From contig CALGOD010000064.1 of assembly GCA_937957845.1 (NCBI GenBank), positions 1 to 10,277 on the forward strand: DNA of 10,277 nucleotides, given 5' to 3'. This document shows, in pieces, positions 1-5,869 of the stretch (within the stretch, counting starts at the first letter, position 1; each line of letters begins with the position of its first letter). The notes below the pieces were generated by a model. That model did not search any database. It was not told the DNA's origin and was given only the letters and a program-made list of their open reading frames with translations. The translations under genes and the position numbers were made by a program. Source of the stretch: an uncultured Nocardiopsis sp. (lineage in GTDB: Bacteria; Actinomycetota; Actinomycetes; Streptosporangiales; Streptosporangiaceae).

Positions 1-36
1 TCTACACTCTTTCCCTACACGACGCTCTTCCGATCT
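1..36. other. Illumina sequencing adapter (non-genomic)
   Basis: The first 36 bases equal the 3' end of the Illumina P5/TruSeq universal adapter, ending in the familiar GCTCTTCCGATCT. This is unremoved library sequence at a contig edge, not biology. Genomic sequence begins at about 37. Any reading frame that runs into these bases, such as the C-terminus of the ABC ATPase, carries false residues there. Confidence 0.97.
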
Positions 37-1013
37 AGTCGCGCGCCCTCACCGTCGTCGGCCTTCTCCCCGTCTTGGAAACTGGTGCCCGTGTAGGAGA
101 GATAGACATCGTCCAGCGACGGCTGCGTCACCCGGACCGAACGGACGGTGCCGTTCAGCCGTGAAAAGAGTTCGGGGAGGAACTTCTCCCCCTCCGCCAC
201 GTGAAAGACGACCTTGTCACCCTCGACCACGGCGTCGATGTCGAACGTCTCCCGCAATATCTCGTCCACTCCGGCGCTGTCGGCGGAGTCCAACTCGACG
301 CGGTCCTTGCCCACGCTGTCCTTCAGCTCACGCGGGGTGCCCAGAGCGACGATGCTCCCCTTGTCGAGGATGGCGATGCGGTGGCAGTTCTCGGCCTCTT
401 CCAAGTAGTGCGTCGTCATGAAGACCGTGGCACCGTCACGCTGGTTGATCTCACGGACACCGTCCCAGATCACCTGGCGTGTCTGCGGGTCGAGACTGAC
501 GGTGGGCTCGTCCAGGAACAGCACGTCCGGACGGTGCAACATCGCCCGCACGATCTCCATCCTGCGCCGCATGCCCCCGGAGTACGTCATCGCCGCCCTG
601 TGCCGGTGGTCGAAGAGGTCCACCTTGCGCAGCGCCTCGTCGACACGCTCATCCGCCACCCGCGCGGGAACGCCGTAGATATCGGCGTGGAAACGCAGGT
701 TCTGCCAACCGGTCAGGTAGGGGTCGAGTGTCTGCTCTTGGAACACCAGGCCGATGCTGCGACGCACCTCCATCTGCTGTCGGACCACGTCGTGTCCGGC
801 GACGGTGGCCGTTCCCTCGGTCGGGGGAGTGAGGGTGCACAGCATCTTGATCATCGTGGACTTACCGGCGCCGTTGGGGCCCAGCAAGCCGAAGATCTCA
901 CCTCGGCCGACCTCCAGGTCGACCCCCTTCACCGCTTCGATCTCGCCATAGCGCTTGCGCAGCCCCTGCGTGGCGATAGCCGGTTCTTGGATGGCCTCGG
1001 AACGTAGGCTCAT
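37..1013 (-). CDS. DrrA-type ABC transporter ATP-binding protein (3' end cut)
   Basis: This is the ATPase subunit of a drug or peptide exporter of the daunorubicin-resistance DrrA kind; it would work in the cytoplasm with a separate membrane permease. Seen, in order, over the 325 genomic residues: Walker A GPNGAGKST (45-53), Q-loop FQEQ (91-94), signature YSGGM (144-148), Walker B LFLDEPT (165-171), D-loop SLDPQTR (173-179) and H-loop TTHYLEEAE (200-208), then the DrrA-like C-terminal domain ending near PSLDDVYLSYTG. The chosen ATG (1013-1011) overlaps the stop of the GNAT gene as ATGA and is preceded by a purine-rich GGGAGGGAGGG ribosome site, so the two are probably translated together. Longer upstream starts would run through the GNAT gene and are rejected. 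The stop codon is missing because the contig ends in adapter; family lengths (about 310-340 residues) suggest only a few residues are lost. The permease gene would lie beyond the left edge. Export of, or self-resistance to, the nearby peptide product is inference. Confidence 0.93.
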
Positions 1014-1594
1014 CCCTCCCTCCCGTCTACGGCGAGGTCTCGGGACTCGGTGGCGAGCCGCTCGACGAACTCGACTCCCCTGTCCTGCCATTGCCGCCGG
1101 TAAAGAGCGAATATGTGTACCGCGCGCAACGCGCCTCCGTCCAACAGGTGCTCGGGCAGTGTTCCCTCCCGCTCCGGCGCCGTTCCCACGGCGGCCAAGC
1201 CGGGTACCTCGGGCTCGGGCGTCCAGAAGTAGATCTTCCTCACGTTCCACATCGCGAACGCGTAGTTCACGGTCAGGGCCGCCACCTCGGCGCGGACCTC
1301 GGCGCCCGCCTCACCGTCCACCGCCAAGGCGCATTTCACATATCTACTGTGCGGCCTGAGTTCGTGCAGAGAGGTGTAGCCGAGGGTCTCACCGTCCCCG
1401 GCGGCACGTACGAAGAACTGCGCGGAGACCTCCTGATAGGGCCGGTTCGGCCAGAGCGCGGGGGAGGCGAAGGCGTCGTGGCCGTCGATGCCCTGAACGC
1501 CCTGGGCGGTCAGTTCGGCATGGATCTCGCTCCCGACCCTGGCGTGTGTGGCCTCAAGGGCGATTCCAGGCGCGTGGATGTGCGGAAATATCAC
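1010..1594 (-). CDS. GNAT-family N-acetyltransferase/acyltransferase
   Basis: A 194-residue protein that I assign to the GCN5-related acyltransferase superfamily, which moves an acyl group from CoA (sometimes from a carrier protein) to an amine. The best family signs are in the second half: NYAFAMWNVRKIYFWT (110-125), then GTLPEHLLDGGALRAVHIFALYRRQW (144-169), the strand-helix pattern of RimJ/RimL-like GNATs where residues after the CoA-binding helix end in a DxxxFALxRxxW segment. The classical Q/RxxGxG/A pyrophosphate loop is not clear, so the cofactor site may be degenerate. The start is GTG (1594-1592) with an AGGGG ribosome site 7 bases upstream. The stop overlaps the ATPase start by 4 bp, so this is the first gene of a two-gene operon that reads away from the sugar genes. 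GNAT enzymes acylate the N-terminus of some avionin/labionin-type lipopeptides (goadvionin GdvG is the known case); that role, or self-protection by acetylation, is possible here but unproven. Confidence 0.72.
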   Translation of the reverse strand: MIFPHIHAPGIALEATHARVGSEIHAELTAQGVQGIDGHDAFASPALWPNRPYQEVSAQFFVRAAGDGETLGYTSLHELRPHSRYVKCALAVDGEAGAEVRAEVAALTVNYAFAMWNVRKIYFWTPEPEVPGLAAVGTAPEREGTLPEHLLDGGALRAVHIFALYRRQWQDRGVEFVERLATESRDLAVDGREG

Positions 1595-1634
1595 GCAGGC
1601 ACCCCTGATCTCCGGATAGTCGGCTCCAATGCGG

Positions 1635-1667
1635 AGGCAGACCCTAGCACCGGGTCTCCGTCTGCCT
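1635..1667. promoter_or_regulatory. inverted repeat in the divergent promoter region
   Basis: Between the divergent GNAT (start 1594) and epimerase (start 1733) genes, AGGCAGAC (1635-1642) and GTCTGCCT (1660-1667) form a perfect 8-bp inverted repeat with a 17-base spacer. Nested in it is a second dyad, AGACCC (1639-1644) with GGGTCT (1652-1657). Its position in a 138-bp divergent intergenic region suggests an operator controlling both directions. No clear -10/-35 pair was found. Confidence 0.4.
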
Positions 1668-1732
1668 TATGGTTCGGTGCCGTCTCCGCTGCTCCGGCGG
1701 TCCCGCCGGCGAGACACCTGGATCAGGAGGCG

Positions 1733-2755
1733 ATGGGCATCGCGTCGCGCAACGGTTCGCTGGAGTTCGGGCGCTCCGACCTCGCGGGAGGACGCGTCCT
1801 CGTGCTCGGAGGCACCGGCTTCTTGGGGCGGCACCTGTGCGCCGCCTTCCGTTCCGCCGCCGCGCGTGTCCTCTCGGTGTCGAGGAACGCCTCCGGAACG
1901 GACCGGCTCGATGCGGACTCGATACGGCTGGACCTGGCGTCCGCGTCCGAGCGGGATCTACACCGTCTCCTCGTCTCCACCGCCCCCTCGGTGGTGGTCA
2001 ACGCCGCGGGGAGGGTCCACGAGGCATCGCGCGAGGAGATGCTCACCGCGAACGCCGAGTTCGTGGGGCGGCTGGTGCGCGCCCTGTCCCTCACCTCCGA
2101 GCGGCCGCGGCTCGTCCATCTGGGCAGCGTCCACGAGTACGGGTCCGGCGAGGTCGGGACGAGCTTCGTCGAGGACCACGTCCCGGCGCCGATCGGCGCC
2201 TACGCCGAGTCGAAACTCCTCGGCACTCGCGCGGTACTCGACGGAGCACGGGCCTCCGGCCTGGTGGGGACCGTGTTACGTGTCGGCAACGTCGTCGGCC
2301 CCGGGGCTCCCCGACAGAGCCTCCTCGGTGCCGTGGCCCACCGCCTGGCCGAAGTCGGACACCGGTCGGTGTGTCCCGATACGCGGCCGCGGCTACGTCT
2401 GACCCCGCTCCGCTCCCGGCGGGACTTCGTCGACGTGCGCGACGTCGCCCAGGCGGTGGTGGCCACGGTCGTGGCTCCCGGGCCTTCCGTGGCCGGACGG
2501 GTCATCAACGTCGGCGGCGGTCGGGCCGTGCCCGTCCGGTGGGCGGTCGAGCGGATGATCGCGCTCAGCGGCATCCCCCTCGAACTCATCGAGGAGCCGC
2601 CGACCGGGCCCCGCTCCGACCCGTCCTGGCAACAGCTGGACATCACAGCGGCCCGACGTCTGCTGTCATGGCATCCGAGCCTGGAGCTGGAGGAGTCCCT
2701 GTCCGATCTTCTGGACCACGCATCCCGGTCGCACGAACGGCGAACACGGCGATGA
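1733..2755 (+). CDS. NAD(P)-dependent epimerase/dehydratase, probable NDP-hexose 4-ketoreductase
   Basis: A 340-residue short-chain dehydrogenase of the extended, nucleotide-sugar type. Visible features: Rossmann motif VLVLGGTGFLGRH (22-34), acidic DLAS after strand 3, NAAGRVHE (90-97), catalytic Ser132 in HLGSVHEYG, YxxxK at Tyr157/Lys161, LRVGNVVGPG (182-191), and RRDFVDVRDVAQA (229-241) typical of sugar epimerases and reductases. Length matches the family. Next to a 3-dehydratase, the likely job is reduction of the 4-keto group, or an epimerisation, of a deoxysugar nucleotide; the exact reaction cannot be read from sequence. The ATG at 1733 is the last reasonable start before the Rossmann fold; AGGAGG (1725-1730) sits only 2 bases upstream, unusually close. 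One codon, Leu182 (2276-2278), is TTA, rare in such genomes and a mark of bldA-dependent translation in Streptomyces. The stop overlaps ATGA at 2752, which opens a 27-codon frame ending at 2835. Confidence 0.88.
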   Translation: MGIASRNGSLEFGRSDLAGGRVLVLGGTGFLGRHLCAAFRSAAARVLSVSRNASGTDRLDADSIRLDLASASERDLHRLLVSTAPSVVVNAAGRVHEASREEMLTANAEFVGRLVRALSLTSERPRLVHLGSVHEYGSGEVGTSFVEDHVPAPIGAYAESKLLGTRAVLDGARASGLVGTVLRVGNVVGPGAPRQSLLGAVAHRLAEVGHRSVCPDTRPRLRLTPLRSRRDFVDVRDVAQAVVATVVAPGPSVAGRVINVGGGRAVPVRWAVERMIALSGIPLELIEEPPTGPRSDPSWQQLDITAARRLLSWHPSLELEESLSDLLDHASRSHERRTRR

Positions 2756-2831
2756 CAGCGGTGTTCCACCGCGAGTCGGCCGGTCGCTCCTTGCTCCGAC
2801 GGCGGACCGCGCCACACCCGAAAGGAGAGAC

Positions 2832-3402
2832 GTGACAGCGAACATCTCGGGGACGATCGTCCCCGACGCCCTCATGTTCGATCCGGTACGGCCACGCGAC
2901 GAACACGGCGCCCCCTACGGAGGTGGGAGGGCGGACACCGCGAAGCAGGCCTCCCGAGCTCCGTCACGACCCGGTCGGACCGCCTTCCCCCTCTCCCAGG
3001 CGCGACACTCTGGGAAGGTCCTCCGTGTGAGGGTGCCCCCGGGACAGGCACGGGAGGCCGCCGAGACGGCCTCCGGCCGGCTCCGGGCAGAGGGGAGGCC
3101 GCCCGCTGAGACGTCGTCGGCGGGCCGGGAGCCGCTCACGCCGATCCGTGAAAGGAAGGGGACACCGATGGTTTCCCCTGGCTCCTCGGTTGCCGCTTTC
3201 TTCGGCACCTCACAGCATGAAGGATGGCGCGACGGACGGCCGCGCGGACCCATGTCGGCCGGTGCGTGTTTCTCGACACCGCGCCTTCCGAAACCGGTCC
3301 ACCGGTCGGCGACCGTCGCTTCACGCTCTTCCACCCCGGGAACATCGTCGTGCCCCGGCCGACCCGAGTTCACTGGGACCACCCCCACCGAGGAGGATTC
3401 GG
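2832..3402 (+). pseudogene. possible disrupted sugar-modification gene between epimerase and dehydratase
   Basis: A good ribosome site (AAAGGAGAGAC) leads into GTG at 2832, whose first 30 or so codons read like a real protein start (MTANISGTIVPDALMFDPV, then RPRDEHGAPY). The frame then becomes low-complexity Arg/Ser/Pro/Gly sequence and stays open to 3568, well into the next gene, which is not normal. Near the end, another frame (about 3263-3390) becomes protein-like (VFLDTAPSETGPPVGDRRF, then TLFHPGNIVVPR), again without its own stop before the dehydratase. The pattern fits a gene broken by frameshifts, by decay or by sequencing error. The available space (about 190 codons) and the DEHG/HPGN-like pieces faintly recall the cupin-type dTDP-sugar 3,5-epimerase (RmlC/FdtA) group; this is a guess. 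A second possible start is ATG 3169 with GGAAGGGG upstream. A 27-codon frame (2752-2835) couples the epimerase stop to the GTG start through GTGA. Confidence 0.3.
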
Positions 3403-4725
3403 ATGGAGACAAGCGACCAAGCGGCGCAGATCCTCGAAAGCGTCCGTGCCTATCACCGCGCTACGGAGAGGCCCGCGACCTTCGTACCGGGGACCACCGA
3501 GATCTGGACCTCCGGAGCCGTACTCACCGAAGACGACCGGGCCGCCTTGGTGGGGGCCGCCCTTGAGATGAGGATCGCCGCGGGTGCGCACTCCCGCCGG
3601 TTCGAGTCGGCCTTCGCACGCCTGCTGGGACTGCGCAAGGCGCACCTGACCAACTCGGGGTCCTCCGCGAACCTGCTCGCGCTCTCGTCCCTCACGTCGC
3701 ACACACTGGGGAAGCGCCGGATCCGCCCCGGTGACGAGGTGATCACCGCCGCGGCGGGATTCCCCACCACGGTCAACCCGATTCTGCAGAACGGGCTCCT
3801 CCCGGTGTTCGTCGACGTCGAACTCGGCACCTACAACACGGTCGTGGACCGGGTCGCCCGGGCCATCACCCCCAAGACACGGGCCATCATGCTCGCCCAC
3901 GCCCTGGGCAACCCCTTCGAGGCCACCGAGATCGCCGAACTCGCCAAGGAGCGCGGGCTCTACCTCATCGAGGACAACTGCGATGCCGTCGGCTCGTTCT
4001 ACGACGGCCGGCTCACGGGGAATTTCGGCGATGTGTCGACTGTGAGCTTCTATCCCGCCCACCACCTCACGATGGGCGAGGGGGGCTGCGTTCTCACGTC
4101 CAACCTGGCGCTGGCGAGGATCATCGAGTCGATGCGCGACTGGGGGCGTGACTGCTGGTGCGAGCCGGGCGAGAGCGACGCCTGTCACCGGCGTTTCGGC
4201 TTCCAGGTGGGCCGCCTGCCCGCCGGATACGATCACAAGTACACGTACTCGCACGTCGGCTACAACCTGAAGTCGACGGACCTGCAGGCGGCGCTGGGCC
4301 TCAGCCAGCTCGCCAGGCTGGACGAGTTCGGCGCCGCCCGCCGCCGTAACTGGCGGAGGCTTCGGGAGGGGCTCGACGGGGTGCCCTGGCTGCTGCTCCC
4401 CGAGGCGACGCCGCGCAGCGACCCCAGTTGGTTCGGGTTCGTCCTGACCGTGGACCCCGAGGCCCCGTTCAGTCGCGCCGAGCTCGTGGCCTTCCTCGAA
4501 GCCCGCAAAATCGGTACCCGTCTGCTGTTCGCCGGGAACCTGACCCGGCACCCCGCCTACATCAACCGACCGCACCGTATCGCCGATGACCTGGTCAACA
4601 GCGACATCATCACTGAGCAGACGTTCTGGGTGGGAGTCTATCCGGGGATCACCGACGAGATGATCGACTTCGTCATCTCCTCCATCACCGAGTTCGTGAA
4701 GAAGCATGCGGGGGGAACACGCTGA
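3403..4725 (+). CDS. rfbH: NDP-4-keto-6-deoxyhexose 3-dehydratase, E1/RfbH type (PLP, [2Fe-2S])
   Basis: This enzyme removes the C-3 hydroxyl of a nucleotide-bound 4-keto-6-deoxyhexose, giving 3-deoxy sugars (DdhC/AscC/RfbH in O-antigen, SpnQ in spinosyn forosamine). It belongs to the DegT/DnrJ/EryC1/StrS aminotransferase fold but uses PMP. In the sequence the usual lysine is replaced by His220 in SFYPAHHLTMGEGG, as in E1. The iron-sulfur ligands are all present: Cys193 (IEDNCDAVGS), Cys251, Cys253 and Cys261 (RDCWCEPGESDAC), giving exactly C-x57-C-x1-C-x7-C. Other hallmarks are TNSGSSANLLALSSL (83-97), AAGFPTTVNPILQNG (117-131), DVELGTYN (138-145) and GYDHKYTYSHVGYNLK (275-290). The 440-residue length is normal. 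The ATG has AGGAGG (3391-3396) six bases upstream; longer frames are rejected. The E3-type reductase partner that feeds electrons is not in the window. A hairpin follows the gene. Whether the sugar nucleotide is CDP- or dTDP-linked cannot be told. Confidence 0.95.
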   Translation: METSDQAAQILESVRAYHRATERPATFVPGTTEIWTSGAVLTEDDRAALVGAALEMRIAAGAHSRRFESAFARLLGLRKAHLTNSGSSANLLALSSLTSHTLGKRRIRPGDEVITAAAGFPTTVNPILQNGLLPVFVDVELGTYNTVVDRVARAITPKTRAIMLAHALGNPFEATEIAELAKERGLYLIEDNCDAVGSFYDGRLTGNFGDVSTVSFYPAHHLTMGEGGCVLTSNLALARIIESMRDWGRDCWCEPGESDACHRRFGFQVGRLPAGYDHKYTYSHVGYNLKSTDLQAALGLSQLARLDEFGAARRRNWRRLREGLDGVPWLLLPEATPRSDPSWFGFVLTVDPEAPFSRAELVAFLEARKIGTRLLFAGNLTRHPAYINRPHRIADDLVNSDIITEQTFWVGVYPGITDEMIDFVISSITEFVKKHAGGTR

Positions 4726-4773
4726 TCCGCACCGGAGTGCAGGCGGACCCCGTAGATCAGCGGTAAGCAGCCG

Positions 4774-4807
4774 GGAGTGGCCGAGTACCAGATCATCCGG
4801 CCACTCC
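4774..4807 (+). terminator. hairpin terminator after the dehydratase gene
   Basis: GGAGTGGCCG (4774-4783) and CGGCCACTCC (4798-4807) form a perfect 10-bp stem with a 14-base loop, 48 bases after the dehydratase stop, followed by the T-rich tract TTCTCCTCTGT. This fits an intrinsic terminator that separates the sugar operon from the peptide genes, which would then need their own promoter. Confidence 0.7.
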
Positions 4808-4863
4808 TTCTCCTCTGTGACCTGCTAGAACGGACGAAATCCGAGGTTGTCGGCGAACATGGG

Positions 4864-4892
4864 TTTCCATCGGGATTCTTTGGAGCTAATTT
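4864..4892 (+). promoter_or_regulatory. candidate promoter for the precursor cassette
   Basis: TTTCCA (4864-4869) and TAATTT (4887-4892) are 17 bases apart and lie in the only clearly AT-richer patch of the 282-bp leader between the dehydratase and the first peptide gene. Match to the sigma-70-like consensus is moderate. A transcript from here would have an untranslated leader of about 110 bases containing the dyad at 4938-4962. Confidence 0.35.
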
Positions 4893-4937
4893 CTGTGCCG
4901 GGGTGTTCTGCTAGCGGGACACTCCAAAACGCTAAGC

Positions 4938-4962
4938 GCTCGGCAGACCGGTCTCGCCGAGC
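4938..4962. promoter_or_regulatory. long dyad upstream of the precursor genes
   Basis: GCTCGGC-AGACC (4938-4949) faces GGTCT-C-GCCGAGC (4950-4962): 12 paired positions with one extra C (4955) and no spacer in DNA form. As DNA it is a regulator-type palindrome; as RNA it would fold into a stable hairpin with a CCGG tip 45 bases before the first precursor start. It could be an operator or a leader-RNA element. No terminator-like T tract follows. Confidence 0.5.
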
Positions 4963-5007
4963 CACCCGACACCGGCTTCTAGACAACATGAAGGGTTTGT
5001 GCCAGAA

Positions 5008-5127
5008 ATGACGCTCAACGACATTCTCGCGCTCCAGGAGATCGAGCTCGAACTCGCCTCCGAGGAGACCCCGCTCATGTGCAGCGGAACAAGCGTCACC
5101 GGATGCAGCGTCGCCCAGCCGCTGTAG
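5008..5127 (+). CDS. lanthipeptide-like precursor peptide 1 (SxxSxxxC)
   Basis: A 39-residue peptide that I read as a ribosomal natural-product precursor. The leader MTLNDILALQEIELE-LASEETPL is short, helical and strongly acidic, with the ILALQ motif seen in class III lanthipeptide leaders (ILDLQ/LLDLQ in SapB- and labyrinthopeptin-type precursors). The C-terminal part is MCSGTSVTGCSVAQPL. Ser26-x2-Ser29-x3-Cys33 has the exact spacing from which class III LanKC enzymes form labionin or lanthionine; SapB has the same motif. Cys25 just before it is also free. It is the first of three near-copies, 71 bases before the second. Its ribosome site is poor (AAGGG 12 bases upstream), and its ATG overlaps the stop of a 7-codon frame (4988-5011, MKGLCQK) as ATGA. 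The modifying synthetase is not in the window, so class III is inferred from the motif alone. Confidence 0.82.
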   Translation: MTLNDILALQEIELELASEETPLMCSGTSVTGCSVAQPL

Positions 5128-5137
5128 TCCGTGTGCC

Positions 5138-5150
5138 GGCCCGCAGGGCC
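5138..5150 (+). other. small hairpin between precursors 1 and 2
   Basis: GGCCC (5138-5142), loop GCA, GGGCC (5146-5150), 10 bases after the first precursor stop. A similar small stem follows each of the three genes (also 5326-5343 and 5540-5556), so they may trim or stabilise the polycistronic mRNA. With only 5 GC pairs and no T tract it is not a clear terminator. Confidence 0.35.
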
Positions 5151-5198
5151 ATACGACCGAACATCCCTGAAACCCATCCCCAGAGGAGGTGGAAAATA

Positions 5199-5318
5199 AT
5201 GGCTCTCAACGACATTCTCGCGCTCCAGGAAATGGAGCTCGAACTCGCCTCCGAGGAGACCCCGCTCATGTGCAGCGGGGCGAGCGTTTACAACTGTAGC
5301 GTCGCCCAGCCGATGTAG
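5199..5318 (+). CDS. lanthipeptide-like precursor peptide 2 (SxxSxxxC)
   Basis: A 39-residue paralogue of the first precursor. Leader MALNDILALQEMELE-LASEETPL; C-terminal part MCSGASVYNCSVAQPM. Against copy 1 the leader differs only by T2A and I12M, while the ring segment changes at 28 (T to A), 31 (T to Y), 32 (G to N) and the last residue (L to M). Ser26, Ser29, Cys33 and Cys25 are kept. The Tyr in the three-residue gap is the only ring aromatic at that position. It has by far the best ribosome site of the set: AGGAGGT (5184-5190), 8 bases before the ATG, so it may be the most translated copy. A longer frame starting at 5079 is rejected because it begins inside precursor 1 and would not start with the conserved leader. 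Confidence 0.83.
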   Translation: MALNDILALQEMELELASEETPLMCSGASVYNCSVAQPM

Positions 5319-5325
5319 AGATCAT

Positions 5326-5343
5326 TCCGGCTATTCAGCCGGA
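5326..5343 (+). other. hairpin between precursors 2 and 3
   Basis: TCCGGCT (5326-5332), tetraloop ATTC, AGCCGGA (5337-5343): a perfect 7-bp stem 7 bases after the second precursor stop. No T tract follows, so partial attenuation or mRNA end protection is more likely than full termination. Confidence 0.5.
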
Positions 5344-5377
5344 CCAGGTTCTGCTGGCCGGAGAAAAGAGAATTCAC

Positions 5378-5497
5378 ATGGCTCTCAACGACATTCTCGC
5401 GCTCCAGGAAATGGAGCTCGAATTCGCCTCTGAGGAGACCCTGCTCATGTGCAGCGGCTACAGCATCACCGGATGCAGCGTCGCCCAGCCGCTGTAG
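5378..5497 (+). CDS. lanthipeptide-like precursor peptide 3 (SxxSxxxC)
   Basis: The third 39-residue precursor. Leader MALNDILALQEMELE-FASEETLL, with two changes from copy 2 (L16F, P22L); C-terminal part MCSGYSITGCSVAQPL. Ser26-x2-Ser29-x3-Cys33 and Cys25 are intact; Tyr28 and Ile30 give a ring sequence (SGYSITGC) close to the second ring of SapB (SSLSITTC). Loss of the Pro two residues before Met24 may alter leader removal if a proline-recognising protease is used, as in some class III systems. The ribosome site (AAAGAG, 7 bases upstream) is weaker than that of copy 2. No further copy follows; the gene is convergent with the glycosyltransferase operon, whose end lies 372 bp away. Confidence 0.82.
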   Translation: MALNDILALQEMELEFASEETLLMCSGYSITGCSVAQPL

Positions 5498-5869
5498 TCC
5501 ACGAGCCGTCCGAGCACCGGTCGACGGTCAGAGCACGTGGGGCCTCCCCTCGGCCCGGCCGGATCGGGCACCCAGTGCCTGAAGTCCGAGTGGCTCCGGT
5601 CGTAGATCGCGGCGCGGTACTCTGACGGACTCGTCCGCCCGAATCCCACCTCTCCGGTACGCCCACAGGGCGGCCGACCGGGGTGGGGTTCGGGCGGTTT
5701 CCCGTATGGGGCGGGGCTCCCTGTCAGCGGATGGACGTCCAGAGCGGCGGATCCGCCGACGGGAGTCCTGCCGGTTCTCGACGATCTTGGGAACCCTCGC
5801 GAAGACGAGAACGGTGTGCCCGCCCGGGGAGTCGCTCCATCCCTGGCGTTCCGCGCCCGCCCACGCTCC
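5498..5869. other. non-coding convergent intergenic region
   Basis: These 372 bases lie between the last precursor and the end of the glycosyltransferase gene. I see no convincing gene. A weak GC hairpin, GGGCC (5540-5544) with GGCCC (5552-5556), may be the end of the precursor transcript. On the minus strand, about 5560-5650 reads as a codon-biased, protein-like stretch (RTSPSEYRAAIYDRSHSDF) but has no good start and its frame runs antisense through precursor 3; it could be a remnant of a lost gene. Confidence 0.5.

Larger units (their letters stand above)
5008..5497 (+). repeat. three tandem direct repeats of the precursor gene
   Basis: Three 120-bp units (5008-5127, 5199-5318, 5378-5497) are nearly identical over the leader part (for example the shared stretch from CTCAACGACATTCTCGCGCT onward) and in the last 20 or so bases (AGCGTCGCCCAGCCG), but differ within the ring codons and in the spacers of 71 and 59 bases. 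The pattern is gene duplication followed by change focused on the product segment. Copies 1 and 3 share TGTAGTCC at and after their stops, so they may be closest in origin at the 3' end. Confidence 0.92.

Noticed and set aside
201..1007. 268-codon plus-strand frame
   Set aside because: It is the antisense shadow of the ABC ATPase, with no family features of its own.
1014..1250. Upstream extension of the ABC ATPase frame
   Set aside because: It is Arg/Gly/Ala-rich shadow sequence antisense to nothing and overlapping the GNAT gene; the ATG at 1013 has a ribosome site and an ATGA overlap.
1091..1732. Long N-terminal extension of the epimerase frame
   Set aside because: It runs antisense through the whole GNAT gene; the Rossmann fold begins 22 residues after the ATG at 1733 and AGGAGG lies there.
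3370..4707. 445-codon minus-strand frame
   Set aside because: It is antisense to the E1 dehydratase, which has all catalytic motifs; the shadow product is Gly/Val/Glu-rich without domains.
5008..5497. CRISPR-like repeats
   Set aside because: The repeats are 120 bp, coding, in frame and each with a start and stop; spacing and length do not fit a CRISPR array.
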